Source of the DNA: Pseudogulbenkiania sp.
GTDB taxonomy: Bacteria > Pseudomonadota > Gammaproteobacteria > Burkholderiales > Chromobacteriaceae
Length of the DNA stretch: 49,094 nucleotides
Reading direction: 5' to 3'
Assembly (NCBI GenBank): GCA_018260425.1
Contig: JAGLBD010000024.1
Location: 1 to 49,094, forward strand
Position 1 is the first letter of the stretch. Every line of letters starts with the position of its first letter. Under the pieces are notes generated by a model, which was given only the letters and a program-made list of their open reading frames with translations, did not search any database and was not told where the DNA came from. The position numbers and the translations under genes are program-made. This document shows, piece by piece, positions 1-8,393 of this stretch.

Positions 1-54
1 CATGAAAAACACCCCAAAGGTTGAACGGGTGTCCAACTTTTGGGGTGCAGTTCA
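1..54 (-). mobile_element. IS3-family (IS150-like) insertion sequence, terminal end only
   Basis: Read on the minus strand from 54, the DNA begins TGAACTGCACCCC and continues AAAAGTTGGACA. This resembles the IS150-type terminal repeat (TG, ACTGCACCC, GTTGGAC) and has the TG terminus usual for IS3-family elements. An internal dyad follows (11-23 with 34-46, 13 bp with one G-U pair, 10-nt loop), as often seen just inside such ends. A minus-strand ATG sits at 3-1 and may start orfA, which would lie outside the window. The element therefore occupies DNA left of position 54 and borders the promoter region of the binding-protein gene. The family is recalled from known IS150 ends; the target duplication cannot be checked. 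Confidence 0.7.
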
Positions 55-233
55 AACAGCGGGGTTTTTGTTTTTGGAGCATGTTCACGGCCTATCTACC
101 TTGATATCCACAAAGCATAACTTATTCTTTTAAAAGAGAAAGTTTTTCATTTGACGCTGTTAATACGGAAAACTTCTTGTTATAGTTGCGGACTATGTTG
201 TTTGCAGCTTATATAGCAAAAAGGAATTAAGTT
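55..233 (+). other. Short intergenic/leader region between IS end and ABC transporter gene
   Basis: This is AT-rich and non-coding. TTGACG (151-156) and TATAGT (181-186) look like promoter hexamers, but they are 24 bp apart, too far for a standard sigma-70 promoter. A ribosome binding site AAGGAA lies about 8 nt before the ATG at 234. No convincing operator was seen. Confidence 0.4.
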
Positions 234-1019
234 ATGAAGAAGTGGATTGCTCTCGTCGCGCTTGCCTGCCTGTCGGCCCATAGTCTTGCCGCCGATCTGA
301 TCGACACGGTTCGCCAGCGCGGTACCTTGCGGGTGGCGTTGGAGGGCACCTATCCCCCGTTCAGTTTCAAGGACCCCAAACAGCAACTGACCGGCTTTGA
401 TGTGGATGTGGTGCGCGAGATCGCTCGTCGCATGAAAGTGAAGCCAGAGTTCACCACGACTGAATGGAGTGGCATGCTGGCGGGCCTGCAGGCCGGGAAA
501 TTCGATATCGTGGCCAATCAGGTCGGCATTACCGATGTGCGCAAGCAGACCTTTGACTTCAGCCAGCCCTACACCTACTCCAGTGCTCAGTTGATCCTGA
601 GAAAAAATGAAACACGGCGCTTTGCTACGCTGGCCGATCTGAAAGGCAAGAAAGTGGGGGTTGGCCAAGGCAGCAATTACGCCGAAATGGCCAAGTCGGT
701 GGCCGGTGCCGAGGTCAAAACCTATCCGGGCGCCCCGGAGTACCTGCAGGATCTGGCCACCGGCCGTATCGATGCTGCCCTGAATGACAGCTTGCTGATT
801 CCCTTTGCCATCCGCGAGTCGCACTTGCCGGTAAAAGCCGGTGGCGCCGTGGGCAATGTGGCCGTGATGGGCTTCCCGTTCGCCAAGAATAATCCCGGTT
901 TCAAAGCGGCGATCGACAAGGCATTGACCGATATGAAGGCGGATGGCAGCTTCCGCCGCATTTCCATGAAATGGTTCGGTAGCGATGTTTCTCGTGCACC
1001 GGCCGTGACCAAGCCTTGA
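234..1019 (+). CDS. Periplasmic amino-acid (cystine-type) ABC transporter substrate-binding protein
   Basis: A 261-aa family-3 solute-binding protein, probably for L-cystine. The first 20 residues form a Sec signal peptide (MKK, hydrophobic stretch, cleavage after SLAA). The mature part closely follows the layout I recall for E. coli FliY/TcyJ: LEGTYPPFSF near residue 40, LTGFDVDVV, a W-GML segment, NQVGITDVRK, FDFSQPYTYSS, DLKGKKVGVGQGSNY and a terminal KWFGSDVS. It would capture substrate in the periplasm and pass it to the permease that begins 15 bp downstream. An AAGGAA site supports the start. No ATP-binding subunit gene follows, so the ATPase must be encoded elsewhere or shared. Substrate assignment is inferred from sequence resemblance; other polar amino acids are possible. 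Confidence 0.85.
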   Translation: MKKWIALVALACLSAHSLAADLIDTVRQRGTLRVALEGTYPPFSFKDPKQQLTGFDVDVVREIARRMKVKPEFTTTEWSGMLAGLQAGKFDIVANQVGITDVRKQTFDFSQPYTYSSAQLILRKNETRRFATLADLKGKKVGVGQGSNYAEMAKSVAGAEVKTYPGAPEYLQDLATGRIDAALNDSLLIPFAIRESHLPVKAGGAVGNVAVMGFPFAKNNPGFKAAIDKALTDMKADGSFRRISMKWFGSDVSRAPAVTKP

Positions 1020-1034
1020 TGAAGGCGCGGTGAC

Positions 1035-1694
1035 ATGGATTCGCTGAGTGTGGTTGTCGCGGCGCTGCCGTTGATGCTGAAGGGGGCCGGCTATACCGTG
1101 ATGTTTGCCATGGTCTCCATGGTGGCGGGCTTGGTGCTGGGGTTTGCGGTGGCCTTGTTGCGTATCGCCGCGGTGCCGCTGCTGGGGCCGCTGGCGGCAC
1201 TGTACGTCAGTGCCATTCGCGGTACGCCGCTATTGGTGCAGATTTTTGTGATCTACTATGGTCTGCCGGGGATCGGCGTGGAACTCGAGCCGGTGCCGGC
1301 AGGCATCCTGGCGTTGACGCTCAATGTGGCAGCCTATCTCTCGGAAAGCATGCGCGGCGCGCTGGACGGTGTGGCGCGGGGGCAATGGGATGCGGGTTTG
1401 TCGCTGGGGTTCAGCTGGTGGCAGACCATGCGCTTCATCATTGCGCCCCAGGCGCTGCGACTGGCCGTACCAAGCCTGTCCAACAGTTTGATCAGTCTGA
1501 TCAAGGATACTTCGCTGGTATCGGTGATTACCGTGACGGAACTGATGTTGGCAACCAAGGACGCCATTGCGCAGACCTTTCAGCCTTTGCCACTCTATTT
1601 GGCGGCGGCAGGCATCTATTGGCTGCTGAGTTTTGCGTTCGAGAGAGTGCAGAAGCGGGTGGAAGCCAGACTGTCGCTGGCGTTCCACCGCTAG
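1035..1694 (+). CDS. Amino-acid (cystine-type) ABC transporter inner-membrane permease
   Basis: A 219-aa HisM/TcyL-type permease with several hydrophobic helices starting near residue 9. It carries the cytoplasmic coupling (EAA-like) loop at about residues 119-135 (DAGLSLGFSWWQTMRFIIAP), which docks with the ATPase. IRGTPLLVQIFVIYYGLP (about 56-73) and SLIKDTSLVSVITVTEL (about 153-169) are typical of polar amino-acid uptake permeases. It lies 15 bp after the binding-protein gene in the same direction, so the two are probably co-transcribed. The operon stops here: the next gene converges on it with only 12 bp between stop codons. Family assignment is secure; the substrate is inferred from the partner protein. 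Confidence 0.88.
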   Translation: MDSLSVVVAALPLMLKGAGYTVMFAMVSMVAGLVLGFAVALLRIAAVPLLGPLAALYVSAIRGTPLLVQIFVIYYGLPGIGVELEPVPAGILALTLNVAAYLSESMRGALDGVARGQWDAGLSLGFSWWQTMRFIIAPQALRLAVPSLSNSLISLIKDTSLVSVITVTELMLATKDAIAQTFQPLPLYLAAAGIYWLLSFAFERVQKRVEARLSLAFHR

Positions 1695-1706
1695 GACGGA
1701 GCCGGT

Positions 1707-3467
1707 TCAGACCGGTTCCGGATGAGCGTACATGCTTTCGATCAAATCGCGGCAGCGTTCGGCGATGACCTTGCGGCGCAGCTTCAGGGTTGGAGCCAGT
1801 TCACCACGGTCAACACACCACGGCGACTCCAGCAGGGAGAACTTCTTGATGTGTTCCCAGCTACCGAACTGGCGGTTGAAGCGTTTGATCTCGCGGTCGA
1901 TCAGTTCGACAATGCGCGGATGACGGGTCATCTCCGAGTCGCAGGTATAGGTGATGCCGTGATCGTTGCACCATTCGCGAAGCTTTTCATAGAAGGGCAC
2001 GATCAAGGCGCTGGCGTATTTCTGGCCATCGCCGACCACCATGATCTGGTCGATAAAAGCCGACTCTTTCAGTTTGTTCTCGATCACCTGCGGCGCGATG
2101 TACTTGCCGTTGGAGGTCTTGAACATTTCCTTCTTGCGGTCGGTGATGCGGATGTAGCCATTCTCGATCACGCCGATATCGCCGGTATGCAGCCAGCCGT
2201 CCTGCAGTGCCTCGGCCGTCAGTTCCGGCTCTTTGTAGTAACCCACCATCACATTCGGGCCACGCGCCAGAATTTCGCCATCGTCGGCCAGACGGATCTC
2301 GACACCGGGCATCGGGATGCCGACGGTGCCGATGCGGACGTCGCTGGCCGAGAACGGGTTGGCGGTGAGGACTGGTGCGGCTTCGGTCATGCCATAGCCT
2401 TCGCTGACCACAACACCGGCAGCCCAGAACATTCTGGCAAGACGCGGTTGCAGTGCCGCGGAGCCAACGTTGACCCAACGGAGTTCGCCACCCATGGCCG
2501 CATGCCATTTGCTGAACACCAGTTTCTTCAGAATGGCGAATTCAATGGCCGCCAGCGGTCCCATCGGACGCGACGGCTCGTAGTTCTCGGCGACGTGCAG
2601 GGCGCGCAGGTAAAGGCGATGCTGAAACCCCTTCAGGGTACGGGCTTTGCCGACCAGTTTTTCGTAGACCTTCTCCAGCACGCGCGGGACGGCACTGAAG
2701 GTGTGCGGGCGGACTTCCGCCAGCGCAGTGGAGAGGGTTTCGACGCTGGCGAAGTACACGCCGGTGCCGGTATACATGTAGTACAGTACCCCGGCGCGCT
2801 CGAAAATGTGCGACAGCGGCAGGAAGCTCAAGGCGCGGCAGGTGCCTTGCGGCAGGCCGGTATGGGTCGCCACCGAACGCACCGTGCTGGTGACGTTGCG
2901 GTGATTGAGCACCACGCCCTTGGAACGGCCTGTCGTGCCGGAGGTATAGATAATGGTGAAGACATCTTCTGCGCCAATGCTGTCGCGCAGGGCGACCAGT
3001 TCGTTTTCACGGGCAGGGTTGGCGCAGGCTTCCAGGACATCGATGCCGGGAATGCCGTCGATGTCGACGAAGCTGTAAAGGGGGCAATTCATGCCTTCGA
3101 GGGCATCGCCGAGTTTGCGGGCCAGTGCGGCGGAGCCGGCAAAGGCCAGTTTGACTTCGGCATGCGCGACAATATAGCGCGCGTCATCCAGCGTGCAGGT
3201 CGGGTAGAGCGGAACGCTGACGGCACCGATCTGCTGCAGGGCGAGGTCGACCAGAGCCCATTCCAGACAGTTGTCGGCGGCGATGGCGACTTTGTCGTCC
3301 TTGCCGATGCCGATTTCCATCAGTCCAAGACTGATACGGTTGACTCGCTGTACGGTTTCGGTCGTCGACAGCCGTACCCATTCCTTGCCTTTGCGTCCGG
3401 CCAGGCAGTCCTGGCGAGGGAAACGGGAGGCTTGGTGGAACAGGAAATCAAAGGCGCGATCAAGCAT
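1707..3467 (-). CDS. Long-chain fatty acid--CoA ligase (AMP-forming)
   Basis: A 586-aa acyl-adenylate-forming enzyme that activates fatty acids to acyl-CoA with ATP. The start at 3467 (MLDRAFDFLF) gives a normal family length; the open frame runs 91 codons further upstream, but that part is the intergenic region and does not look like the family. Visible motifs are the ATP/AMP P-loop IIYTSGTTGRSKGVVLNHRN, GYGMTEAAPVLT, GWLHTGDIGVIENGYIRITDRKKE and the C-terminal lysine motif TSNGKYIAPQVIE. This pattern fits the eukaryote-like FAA/FadD15 branch rather than classical E. coli FadD. No clear ribosome binding site precedes the start. The neighbouring genes do not form an obvious pathway with it. 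Confidence 0.9.
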   Translation of the reverse strand: MLDRAFDFLFHQASRFPRQDCLAGRKGKEWVRLSTTETVQRVNRISLGLMEIGIGKDDKVAIAADNCLEWALVDLALQQIGAVSVPLYPTCTLDDARYIVAHAEVKLAFAGSAALARKLGDALEGMNCPLYSFVDIDGIPGIDVLEACANPARENELVALRDSIGAEDVFTIIYTSGTTGRSKGVVLNHRNVTSTVRSVATHTGLPQGTCRALSFLPLSHIFERAGVLYYMYTGTGVYFASVETLSTALAEVRPHTFSAVPRVLEKVYEKLVGKARTLKGFQHRLYLRALHVAENYEPSRPMGPLAAIEFAILKKLVFSKWHAAMGGELRWVNVGSAALQPRLARMFWAAGVVVSEGYGMTEAAPVLTANPFSASDVRIGTVGIPMPGVEIRLADDGEILARGPNVMVGYYKEPELTAEALQDGWLHTGDIGVIENGYIRITDRKKEMFKTSNGKYIAPQVIENKLKESAFIDQIMVVGDGQKYASALIVPFYEKLREWCNDHGITYTCDSEMTRHPRIVELIDREIKRFNRQFGSWEHIKKFSLLESPWCVDRGELAPTLKLRRKVIAERCRDLIESMYAHPEPV

Positions 3468-3498
3468 TGAGAATTTACAAACCGTTACAAAACGTCGC

Positions 3499-3527
3499 AC
3501 CTTATCCCGAAAGCCCTTTGATGTAAA
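3499..3527 (-). promoter_or_regulatory. Candidate sigma-70 promoter of the acyl-CoA ligase gene
   Basis: On the minus strand TTTACA (3527-3522) is followed after 17 bp by TAAGGT (3504-3499), about 32 bp before the chosen ATG. This supports the start at 3467 rather than the longer open frame. Confidence 0.45.
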
Positions 3528-3717
3528 GTGAGGCAGTGGTTTTATTTGCCAGATATCAAGCGAAATTGGATTTTCTGCGACGTACCATGCAGATAAAACG
3601 TTATCTCTATATGAAAAATGGCAATGACATGATTTTGCCACGCTCGGGTTATGATGGCAGTGAACAGTCGCTCCCCTGCCAAATTGCTGCCATACCCCTG
3701 ACGGGAAAGGAAAAAAA

Positions 3718-4863
3718 GTGAAATTCTCTACACGAGCCATCCATGTCGGTTATGACCATCATCAACACAATCGTGCGGTAATGCCGCCGATTTACCAAAG
3801 TTCGGTGTTCGTGCATGACAGTGTCGGAGAGACGCTGCCGTTTTCCTATGCCCGGACCGGAACACCGACGCGCGATGCACTGGAAACCTGTCTGGCTTCG
3901 CTGGAAGGCGGCCGGTTCGGCATGGCCTTTTCCAGCGGTATGGCCGCCATAGACGCGGTGCTGCGTGCCACGATTGCGCCCGGTGACGAAGTCATCGCTG
4001 TGGCCGATTTGTATGGTGGCGCCTGGCGTCTGCTGACCAAGGTGCTCGAGCCTGCCGGAGTCAAGGTGACCTTTCTGGACCTGTCCGATCCCGCCGCCTT
4101 GGCGGCGGCCCTGACTCCGCGTGTCAAACTGCTTTGGCTCGAAAGTCCGAGCAACCCCTTGCTGAAACTGGTGGATGTCGCGGCCTTGTCGGCCATCGCC
4201 CGCGCGGCCGGCGTACCGGTCGCCATCGACAATACCTTTGCCACGCCCTACCTGCAGACCCCGTTGGCGCAAGGCGCTGATATCGTGGTGCATTCGGCAA
4301 CCAAATACCTCGGCGGTCATTCGGATGTCTTGCTGGGCGGGGTCGTGGTGGACAACGAAGACTTGGCGCGCAAAATCCGCTTCATCCAGAATTCCACCGG
4401 TGCGGTGCCGGGCCCGCAGGATTGTTTCCTGACGCTACGCGGCATCAAAACGCTGGCGTTGCGTATGGAGCGGCACTGTGACAATGCCGAACAGTTGGCG
4501 GCCTGGCTGAATACCCATCCGGCTATCGGCAAGGTGTTTTATCCCGGTTTGCCCGATCATCCCCAACATGAACTGGCGAAACGGCAGATGAAGCGCTTTG
4601 GCGGGATCATTTCCATTGTGTTGGCCGACGACAGTCGTGCGGGAGCCTCGCGCTTTGCCGAGCGGCTGCGTTTATTCGCGCTGGCGGAATCGCTGGGCGG
4701 CGTCGAGTCCCTGATCAATCACTCCTCCACCATGTCGCATGGCTCGATGTCTGCCGCAGACAAGGCCAGCCGCGGCATCAGCGAAGGCGTGGTGCGTTTG
4801 TCGATCGGTATCGAAGATCTGGATGACCTGCGCGAAGATCTCGCGCAGGCCCTGGAGCGTTAA
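3718..4863 (+). CDS. Cys/Met metabolism PLP-dependent enzyme (cystathionine gamma-synthase / beta-lyase type)
   Basis: A 381-aa trans-sulfuration enzyme. It starts at GTG 3718, supported by the site GGAAAGG 8 nt upstream. The PLP lysine lies in the motif VVHSATKYLGGHSDVLLGG (about residues 190-208). Other family marks are FSYARTGTPTRDALE, FSSGMAAIDAVL, YGGAWRLL, WLESPSNPLL, AIDNTFATPYLQTPL and ESLINHSSTMSHG. Such enzymes make or cleave cystathionine, or act on related sulfur amino acids. Sequence alone does not separate MetB, MetC and MetZ activities safely. Its closeness to a cystine-type transporter suggests a sulfur-metabolism theme, but the ligase gene between them is on the other strand, so they are not one operon. 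Confidence 0.88.
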   Translation: MKFSTRAIHVGYDHHQHNRAVMPPIYQSSVFVHDSVGETLPFSYARTGTPTRDALETCLASLEGGRFGMAFSSGMAAIDAVLRATIAPGDEVIAVADLYGGAWRLLTKVLEPAGVKVTFLDLSDPAALAAALTPRVKLLWLESPSNPLLKLVDVAALSAIARAAGVPVAIDNTFATPYLQTPLAQGADIVVHSATKYLGGHSDVLLGGVVVDNEDLARKIRFIQNSTGAVPGPQDCFLTLRGIKTLALRMERHCDNAEQLAAWLNTHPAIGKVFYPGLPDHPQHELAKRQMKRFGGIISIVLADDSRAGASRFAERLRLFALAESLGGVESLINHSSTMSHGSMSAADKASRGISEGVVRLSIGIEDLDDLREDLAQALER

Positions 4864-4884
4864 GAGCGGGCTGGCTTGCTGCTA

Positions 4885-6657
4885 TCAGTCCGTCTCGTTG
4901 CTTCCCAGTTGTTGCAACAGGTAAAGGCGCTGGTAGATGCCGCCTTCCCGTGTCATCAGACTGTCGTGATTGCCGGATTCAGCCAGTCGGCCGTGATTCA
5001 GCACCACGATATGGTCGGCGCTGCGGATGGTGGACAAACGGTGGGCAATGGCCACCATGGTGACTTTGCCATGCAGGCTGTCCAGCGTTTCCTGAACGAT
5101 TTGTTCGGTCTCGCTGTCGATGTGCGAGGTCGCCTCGTCAAGGAACAGGATGCGTGGATTGCCGGCCAGCGCCCGGGCAATGGCCAGTAGCTGCTTTTGG
5201 CCGGTCGCCAGTCGTGCTCCGCCTTCGCCCAGCGGTGTGGCGTAGCCGGACTCCAGTGCCATGATGAAGTCGTGGGCACGGGCAGCGCGCGCCGCCTGTT
5301 CGATGGCCGCATCGTCCAGATTTCGTCCCATATCGATGTTGTCACGTACCGAACCCGCCAACAGGAACGGCTCCTGGGGTACCAAACCGACGTCACGTTG
5401 AAAGCGTGTTTCATCGATCTCCTCCAGAGGGTGACCATCGATAAGGATGGCGCCGCATTGTGCCTGATAGAAGCGTAGCAACAGTGACAGCAAGGTGGAT
5501 TTACCGCTGCCGGTATGACCGACGATGCCGGTAAAGCTGCCTGCCGGAAAACTGAGCGACAGGTCATGCAAGACCGGATGCGCCGGGTCATAGCCGAAAC
5601 TCAGCTCGTGGATATCAATATGTCCGTGGGGAATGCCGTGTTGGCCCTGACTGGCGGGGTGAACCGTTTCATTGATCAGGGTGTTGACCCGTGCGGCGGC
5701 CACAATGGACTGTTGCAGTTGGCTGAATTGCAGGGTGATCTGAATCAGTGGCTCGACCACTCGGGAGATATAGCTGACAAAGGCGTACAGTACCCCTACC
5801 TCGATCCCGCTCAGGGAACGCTGGCCGAAACTGTAGATCACCGTGACCAGCAATAGCACATTCATTAGATCCAGAAAGGGCCGCAGCAGCCAGGCGTTGG
5901 CACGCAATTCCCCCATGCGCGCGGTGTAGTGCTGCCAACTGGTTCGCGAGAGTCGTTCGCCAAAGCGCCGTTCGGCATTGTCGGCTTGCAAGACCGGCAT
6001 GCCGGCGATGCTTTCGGCCATCTGGGCATTGATATCACTGCGCAGCGCCCGCGCCCTGCTGACCGCCGGAGCACTCCAGCGCTGATAGAACCACACCACG
6101 ACAACGACCGCCGGTATCAGCGTCGAGACGATCAGCATCAGCTGCCAGTCCAGCCAGGCCATGGCAATCATGGCGCCACCCAGCAGGATCAGGTTGTCGA
6201 GCATGACGAACAGCACCTGCACATAGAGCGTTTTGACCGCCTCGGTGTCATTGGTGACCCGGCTGACCAACTGGCCGGTAATGGCACGATCGAAAAAGGC
6301 CATGGGCAATGACAGCACATGCAGGTAAACGTCTTCCCGCAACCGCCGGACCGAACGCATGGCCAGACCCGCCAGCCGGATCAATTGCAGGTAGCGGAGT
6401 ATCCCGGCGACCCAGCCGGACAGGAGTGCCCCGCCAATCAGCACGGCCATCATCGTCGCATCGTAATGACGCGGCAAAAGATAGCTGTCGATGAAGCGCT
6501 TGCCCAGCAAGGGGCCGATGGCCTCGAGGGCGGCGGCGAACAGCAGCCAGCAGAGACCGCGGGAAATATGGTGTTTGTCCGGGGCAGCGACCCGGCCCAG
6601 CAGACGCAGGGCGGACCAGCGGGGGGATTCTGCCGGAGAAGTAGCGTCAGAGGTCAT
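4885..6657 (-). CDS. mdlB: Heterodimeric ABC exporter half-transporter, MdlB-like
   Basis: A 590-aa fused transmembrane and ATPase half-transporter. An N-terminal six-helix membrane domain (about residues 30-320) is followed by a nucleotide-binding domain. Walker A is GHTGSGKSTL, Walker B ILFLDEATS with the catalytic Glu, and the switch His lies in IAHRLSTI. The signature is degenerate, ATGQKQ in place of LSGGQ. The ATG lies inside the end of the preceding exporter gene (11-bp overlap), which indicates translational coupling and a heterodimer. The pair matches E. coli MdlAB in order and in sequence asymmetry. The exported substrate is unknown; the upstream decarboxylase in the same operon may or may not be related. 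Confidence 0.85.
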   Translation of the reverse strand: MTSDATSPAESPRWSALRLLGRVAAPDKHHISRGLCWLLFAAALEAIGPLLGKRFIDSYLLPRHYDATMMAVLIGGALLSGWVAGILRYLQLIRLAGLAMRSVRRLREDVYLHVLSLPMAFFDRAITGQLVSRVTNDTEAVKTLYVQVLFVMLDNLILLGGAMIAMAWLDWQLMLIVSTLIPAVVVVVWFYQRWSAPAVSRARALRSDINAQMAESIAGMPVLQADNAERRFGERLSRTSWQHYTARMGELRANAWLLRPFLDLMNVLLLVTVIYSFGQRSLSGIEVGVLYAFVSYISRVVEPLIQITLQFSQLQQSIVAAARVNTLINETVHPASQGQHGIPHGHIDIHELSFGYDPAHPVLHDLSLSFPAGSFTGIVGHTGSGKSTLLSLLLRFYQAQCGAILIDGHPLEEIDETRFQRDVGLVPQEPFLLAGSVRDNIDMGRNLDDAAIEQAARAARAHDFIMALESGYATPLGEGGARLATGQKQLLAIARALAGNPRILFLDEATSHIDSETEQIVQETLDSLHGKVTMVAIAHRLSTIRSADHIVVLNHGRLAESGNHDSLMTREGGIYQRLYLLQQLGSNETD

Positions 6658-8389
6658 TCAGACTGGCTTCCAGTTGTTGATAGCGCCATTGGCTGGCATA
6701 CCAGCCATCGCTGGCGAGTAGCTCGGTGTGTGAGCCGCGTTCGGTCACTTGGCCATGCCGCAGTACCAGGATGTGGTCGGCATCCATCACGGCACTCAGG
6801 CGGTGGCTGGCGATGATGACGGTGCGTCCCTGCCGGGCATTGCGCAAATGCCCGAGAATGCGGGTTTCCGTTTCGGTGTCCACGGCCGACAGGGCGTCGT
6901 CCAGCAGCAATAAGGGCGCTTCCGCGAGCAAGGCGCGGGCAATGGCGATTCGTTGGCGCTGGCCGCCGGACAGGGTGATACCCTTTTCTCCGACCGGGGT
7001 TTCGTAGCCTTGCGGGAAACGCAGGATATCGTCGTGGATTGCCGCCAGACGGGCGGCCTGTTCGATTTGCCCGCGACTGGCGTCCGGGCGGGACAGGGCA
7101 ATGTTTTCACTGATGGACGCTGAAAACAGGAAGGGTTCTTGTGGTACCCAGCTGATGACATCACGCAAGGCCTGCAAGCGATACTGCTCCAGCGCGTTGC
7201 CATTCAATTCCAGTGTGCCGCTTCCGGGTTGATACTGACGCAGCAGCAAGCGTATCAGGGTAGTTTTACCCGCCCCGGTCGGTCCGACCAATCCCAGCGT
7301 CTGCCCGGCCTCCAGCGAGAATGACAGATCGGACAAGGCGGCAGCCGACTGCTCCGGATACTGAAAACTGACCGTGCGGACATCCAGTCGGCTGGTGGCC
7401 ACCACCGGCAAGGTTCCGCTATCGATGATGCTGTCCGGTTCGGACAGTATCGGTTCCAGGCGCTCCCAGGCCGCTTTGCCACGTGCGAGCAGCGAGGTGA
7501 CCCAGCCCATGGCGAACATCGGCCAGATCAGTTGGCCGAGGTACATGGTGAAACTGGTCAGGGTACCGATGGTGATTTGACCATGCCAGACAAAATAGCC
7601 CCCCACGGCCAGCGACAGGGTGACTGCAGCGCCGAGGGTCAAGCCCACAGCGGGCTCATAGGCGGCTTCCCAGCGTTGCGCGGCAAGGCTGGCATCGGCG
7701 GCATGGCCGGCCAGATCGGCGAACTCGGCCGCCGAGCGTTTCACCAGTCCCAGCGAGCGCAGAGTGCGAATGCCGCCGAGCGTTTCCTGAACATGGTCAT
7801 TCAACTGGCTGAAGCGTTCCAGCGAATCCCGCCAGGCATCGTGCACCCGGGAGGAGATCCAGCCAAAGGCCAGTGCCATGAAGGGAAAGGGCAGCAGGGC
7901 CAGCAGGGTGAGTCGCCAGTCGACGCCGAACAGCATGGTTGCCAGCACCATCACCAGTGTCATGGTGCCATCGAAGCCGGCCAGAATGGCTTCCCCTGCG
8001 GTCATCTCCACCGCATCGATGTCGTTGGTTGCCAACGCCATCAGGTCGCCGGTGCGTTGCCGCTGGAAAAAGTCCGGCCCTTGATGCGACAGACGCTGGT
8101 AGAGCCGGTTGCGCAGCTCGACCCCCAACTGATACGACACGGGAAACAGAGTCAGTCGCCAGGCCACCCGCAAGCCGTAGATCGCCAGCCCCATGACCAC
8201 CAGAATACCCAGTTCGCTCAACAGGGTATCCGGTCCGAGTGTGTGTCCCACCAATTGGTCAATGATGTGACCGATACGGCGCGGGACCGAGACAGTCAGC
8301 ACGGCAATGCCGGCCAGCGTCAGGCCGGCGGCCAGATAATTACGCCAGTGGCGGCGCATGAAGCCGCCCAACATTTCATAGAGCGTCAT
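6647..8389 (-). CDS. mdlA: Heterodimeric ABC exporter half-transporter, MdlA-like
   Basis: A 580-aa membrane-plus-ATPase half-transporter. A membrane domain of about 300 residues precedes the nucleotide-binding domain. Walker A is GPTGAGKTTL, the signature is canonical (LSGGQRQRIAIARALL), and Walker B is LLLLDDALSAVD, with Asp where the catalytic Glu normally stands. The same Asp is known in E. coli MdlA. Together with the degenerate signature of the partner, this predicts one weak and one competent ATP site in the dimer. The ATG is only 4 bp after the decarboxylase stop and the gene overlaps its partner by 11 bp, so all three are probably one transcript. Substrate unknown. Confidence 0.85.
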   Translation of the reverse strand: MTLYEMLGGFMRRHWRNYLAAGLTLAGIAVLTVSVPRRIGHIIDQLVGHTLGPDTLLSELGILVVMGLAIYGLRVAWRLTLFPVSYQLGVELRNRLYQRLSHQGPDFFQRQRTGDLMALATNDIDAVEMTAGEAILAGFDGTMTLVMVLATMLFGVDWRLTLLALLPFPFMALAFGWISSRVHDAWRDSLERFSQLNDHVQETLGGIRTLRSLGLVKRSAAEFADLAGHAADASLAAQRWEAAYEPAVGLTLGAAVTLSLAVGGYFVWHGQITIGTLTSFTMYLGQLIWPMFAMGWVTSLLARGKAAWERLEPILSEPDSIIDSGTLPVVATSRLDVRTVSFQYPEQSAAALSDLSFSLEAGQTLGLVGPTGAGKTTLIRLLLRQYQPGSGTLELNGNALEQYRLQALRDVISWVPQEPFLFSASISENIALSRPDASRGQIEQAARLAAIHDDILRFPQGYETPVGEKGITLSGGQRQRIAIARALLAEAPLLLLDDALSAVDTETETRILGHLRNARQGRTVIIASHRLSAVMDADHILVLRHGQVTERGSHTELLASDGWYASQWRYQQLEASLNDL

Positions 8390-8393
8390 GGGT

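Noticed and set aside
11-46. Hairpin at the window start as an intrinsic terminator
   Set aside because: No T tract follows the stem directly, and the sequence fits an IS150-like terminal repeat with its internal dyad better.
151-186. TTGACG and TATAGT as promoter of the ABC binding-protein gene
   Set aside because: Spacing of 24 bp is too long for sigma-70; hexamers are recorded only as part of the leader description.
1722-3470. 582-codon plus-strand frame opposite the acyl-CoA ligase
   Set aside because: Antisense shadow; the minus strand carries the adenylate-forming enzyme motifs.
3468-3740. N-terminal extension of the acyl-CoA ligase frame to 3740
   Set aside because: It runs through the divergent promoter region and past the neighbouring gene's start; a promoter-like pair lies within it.
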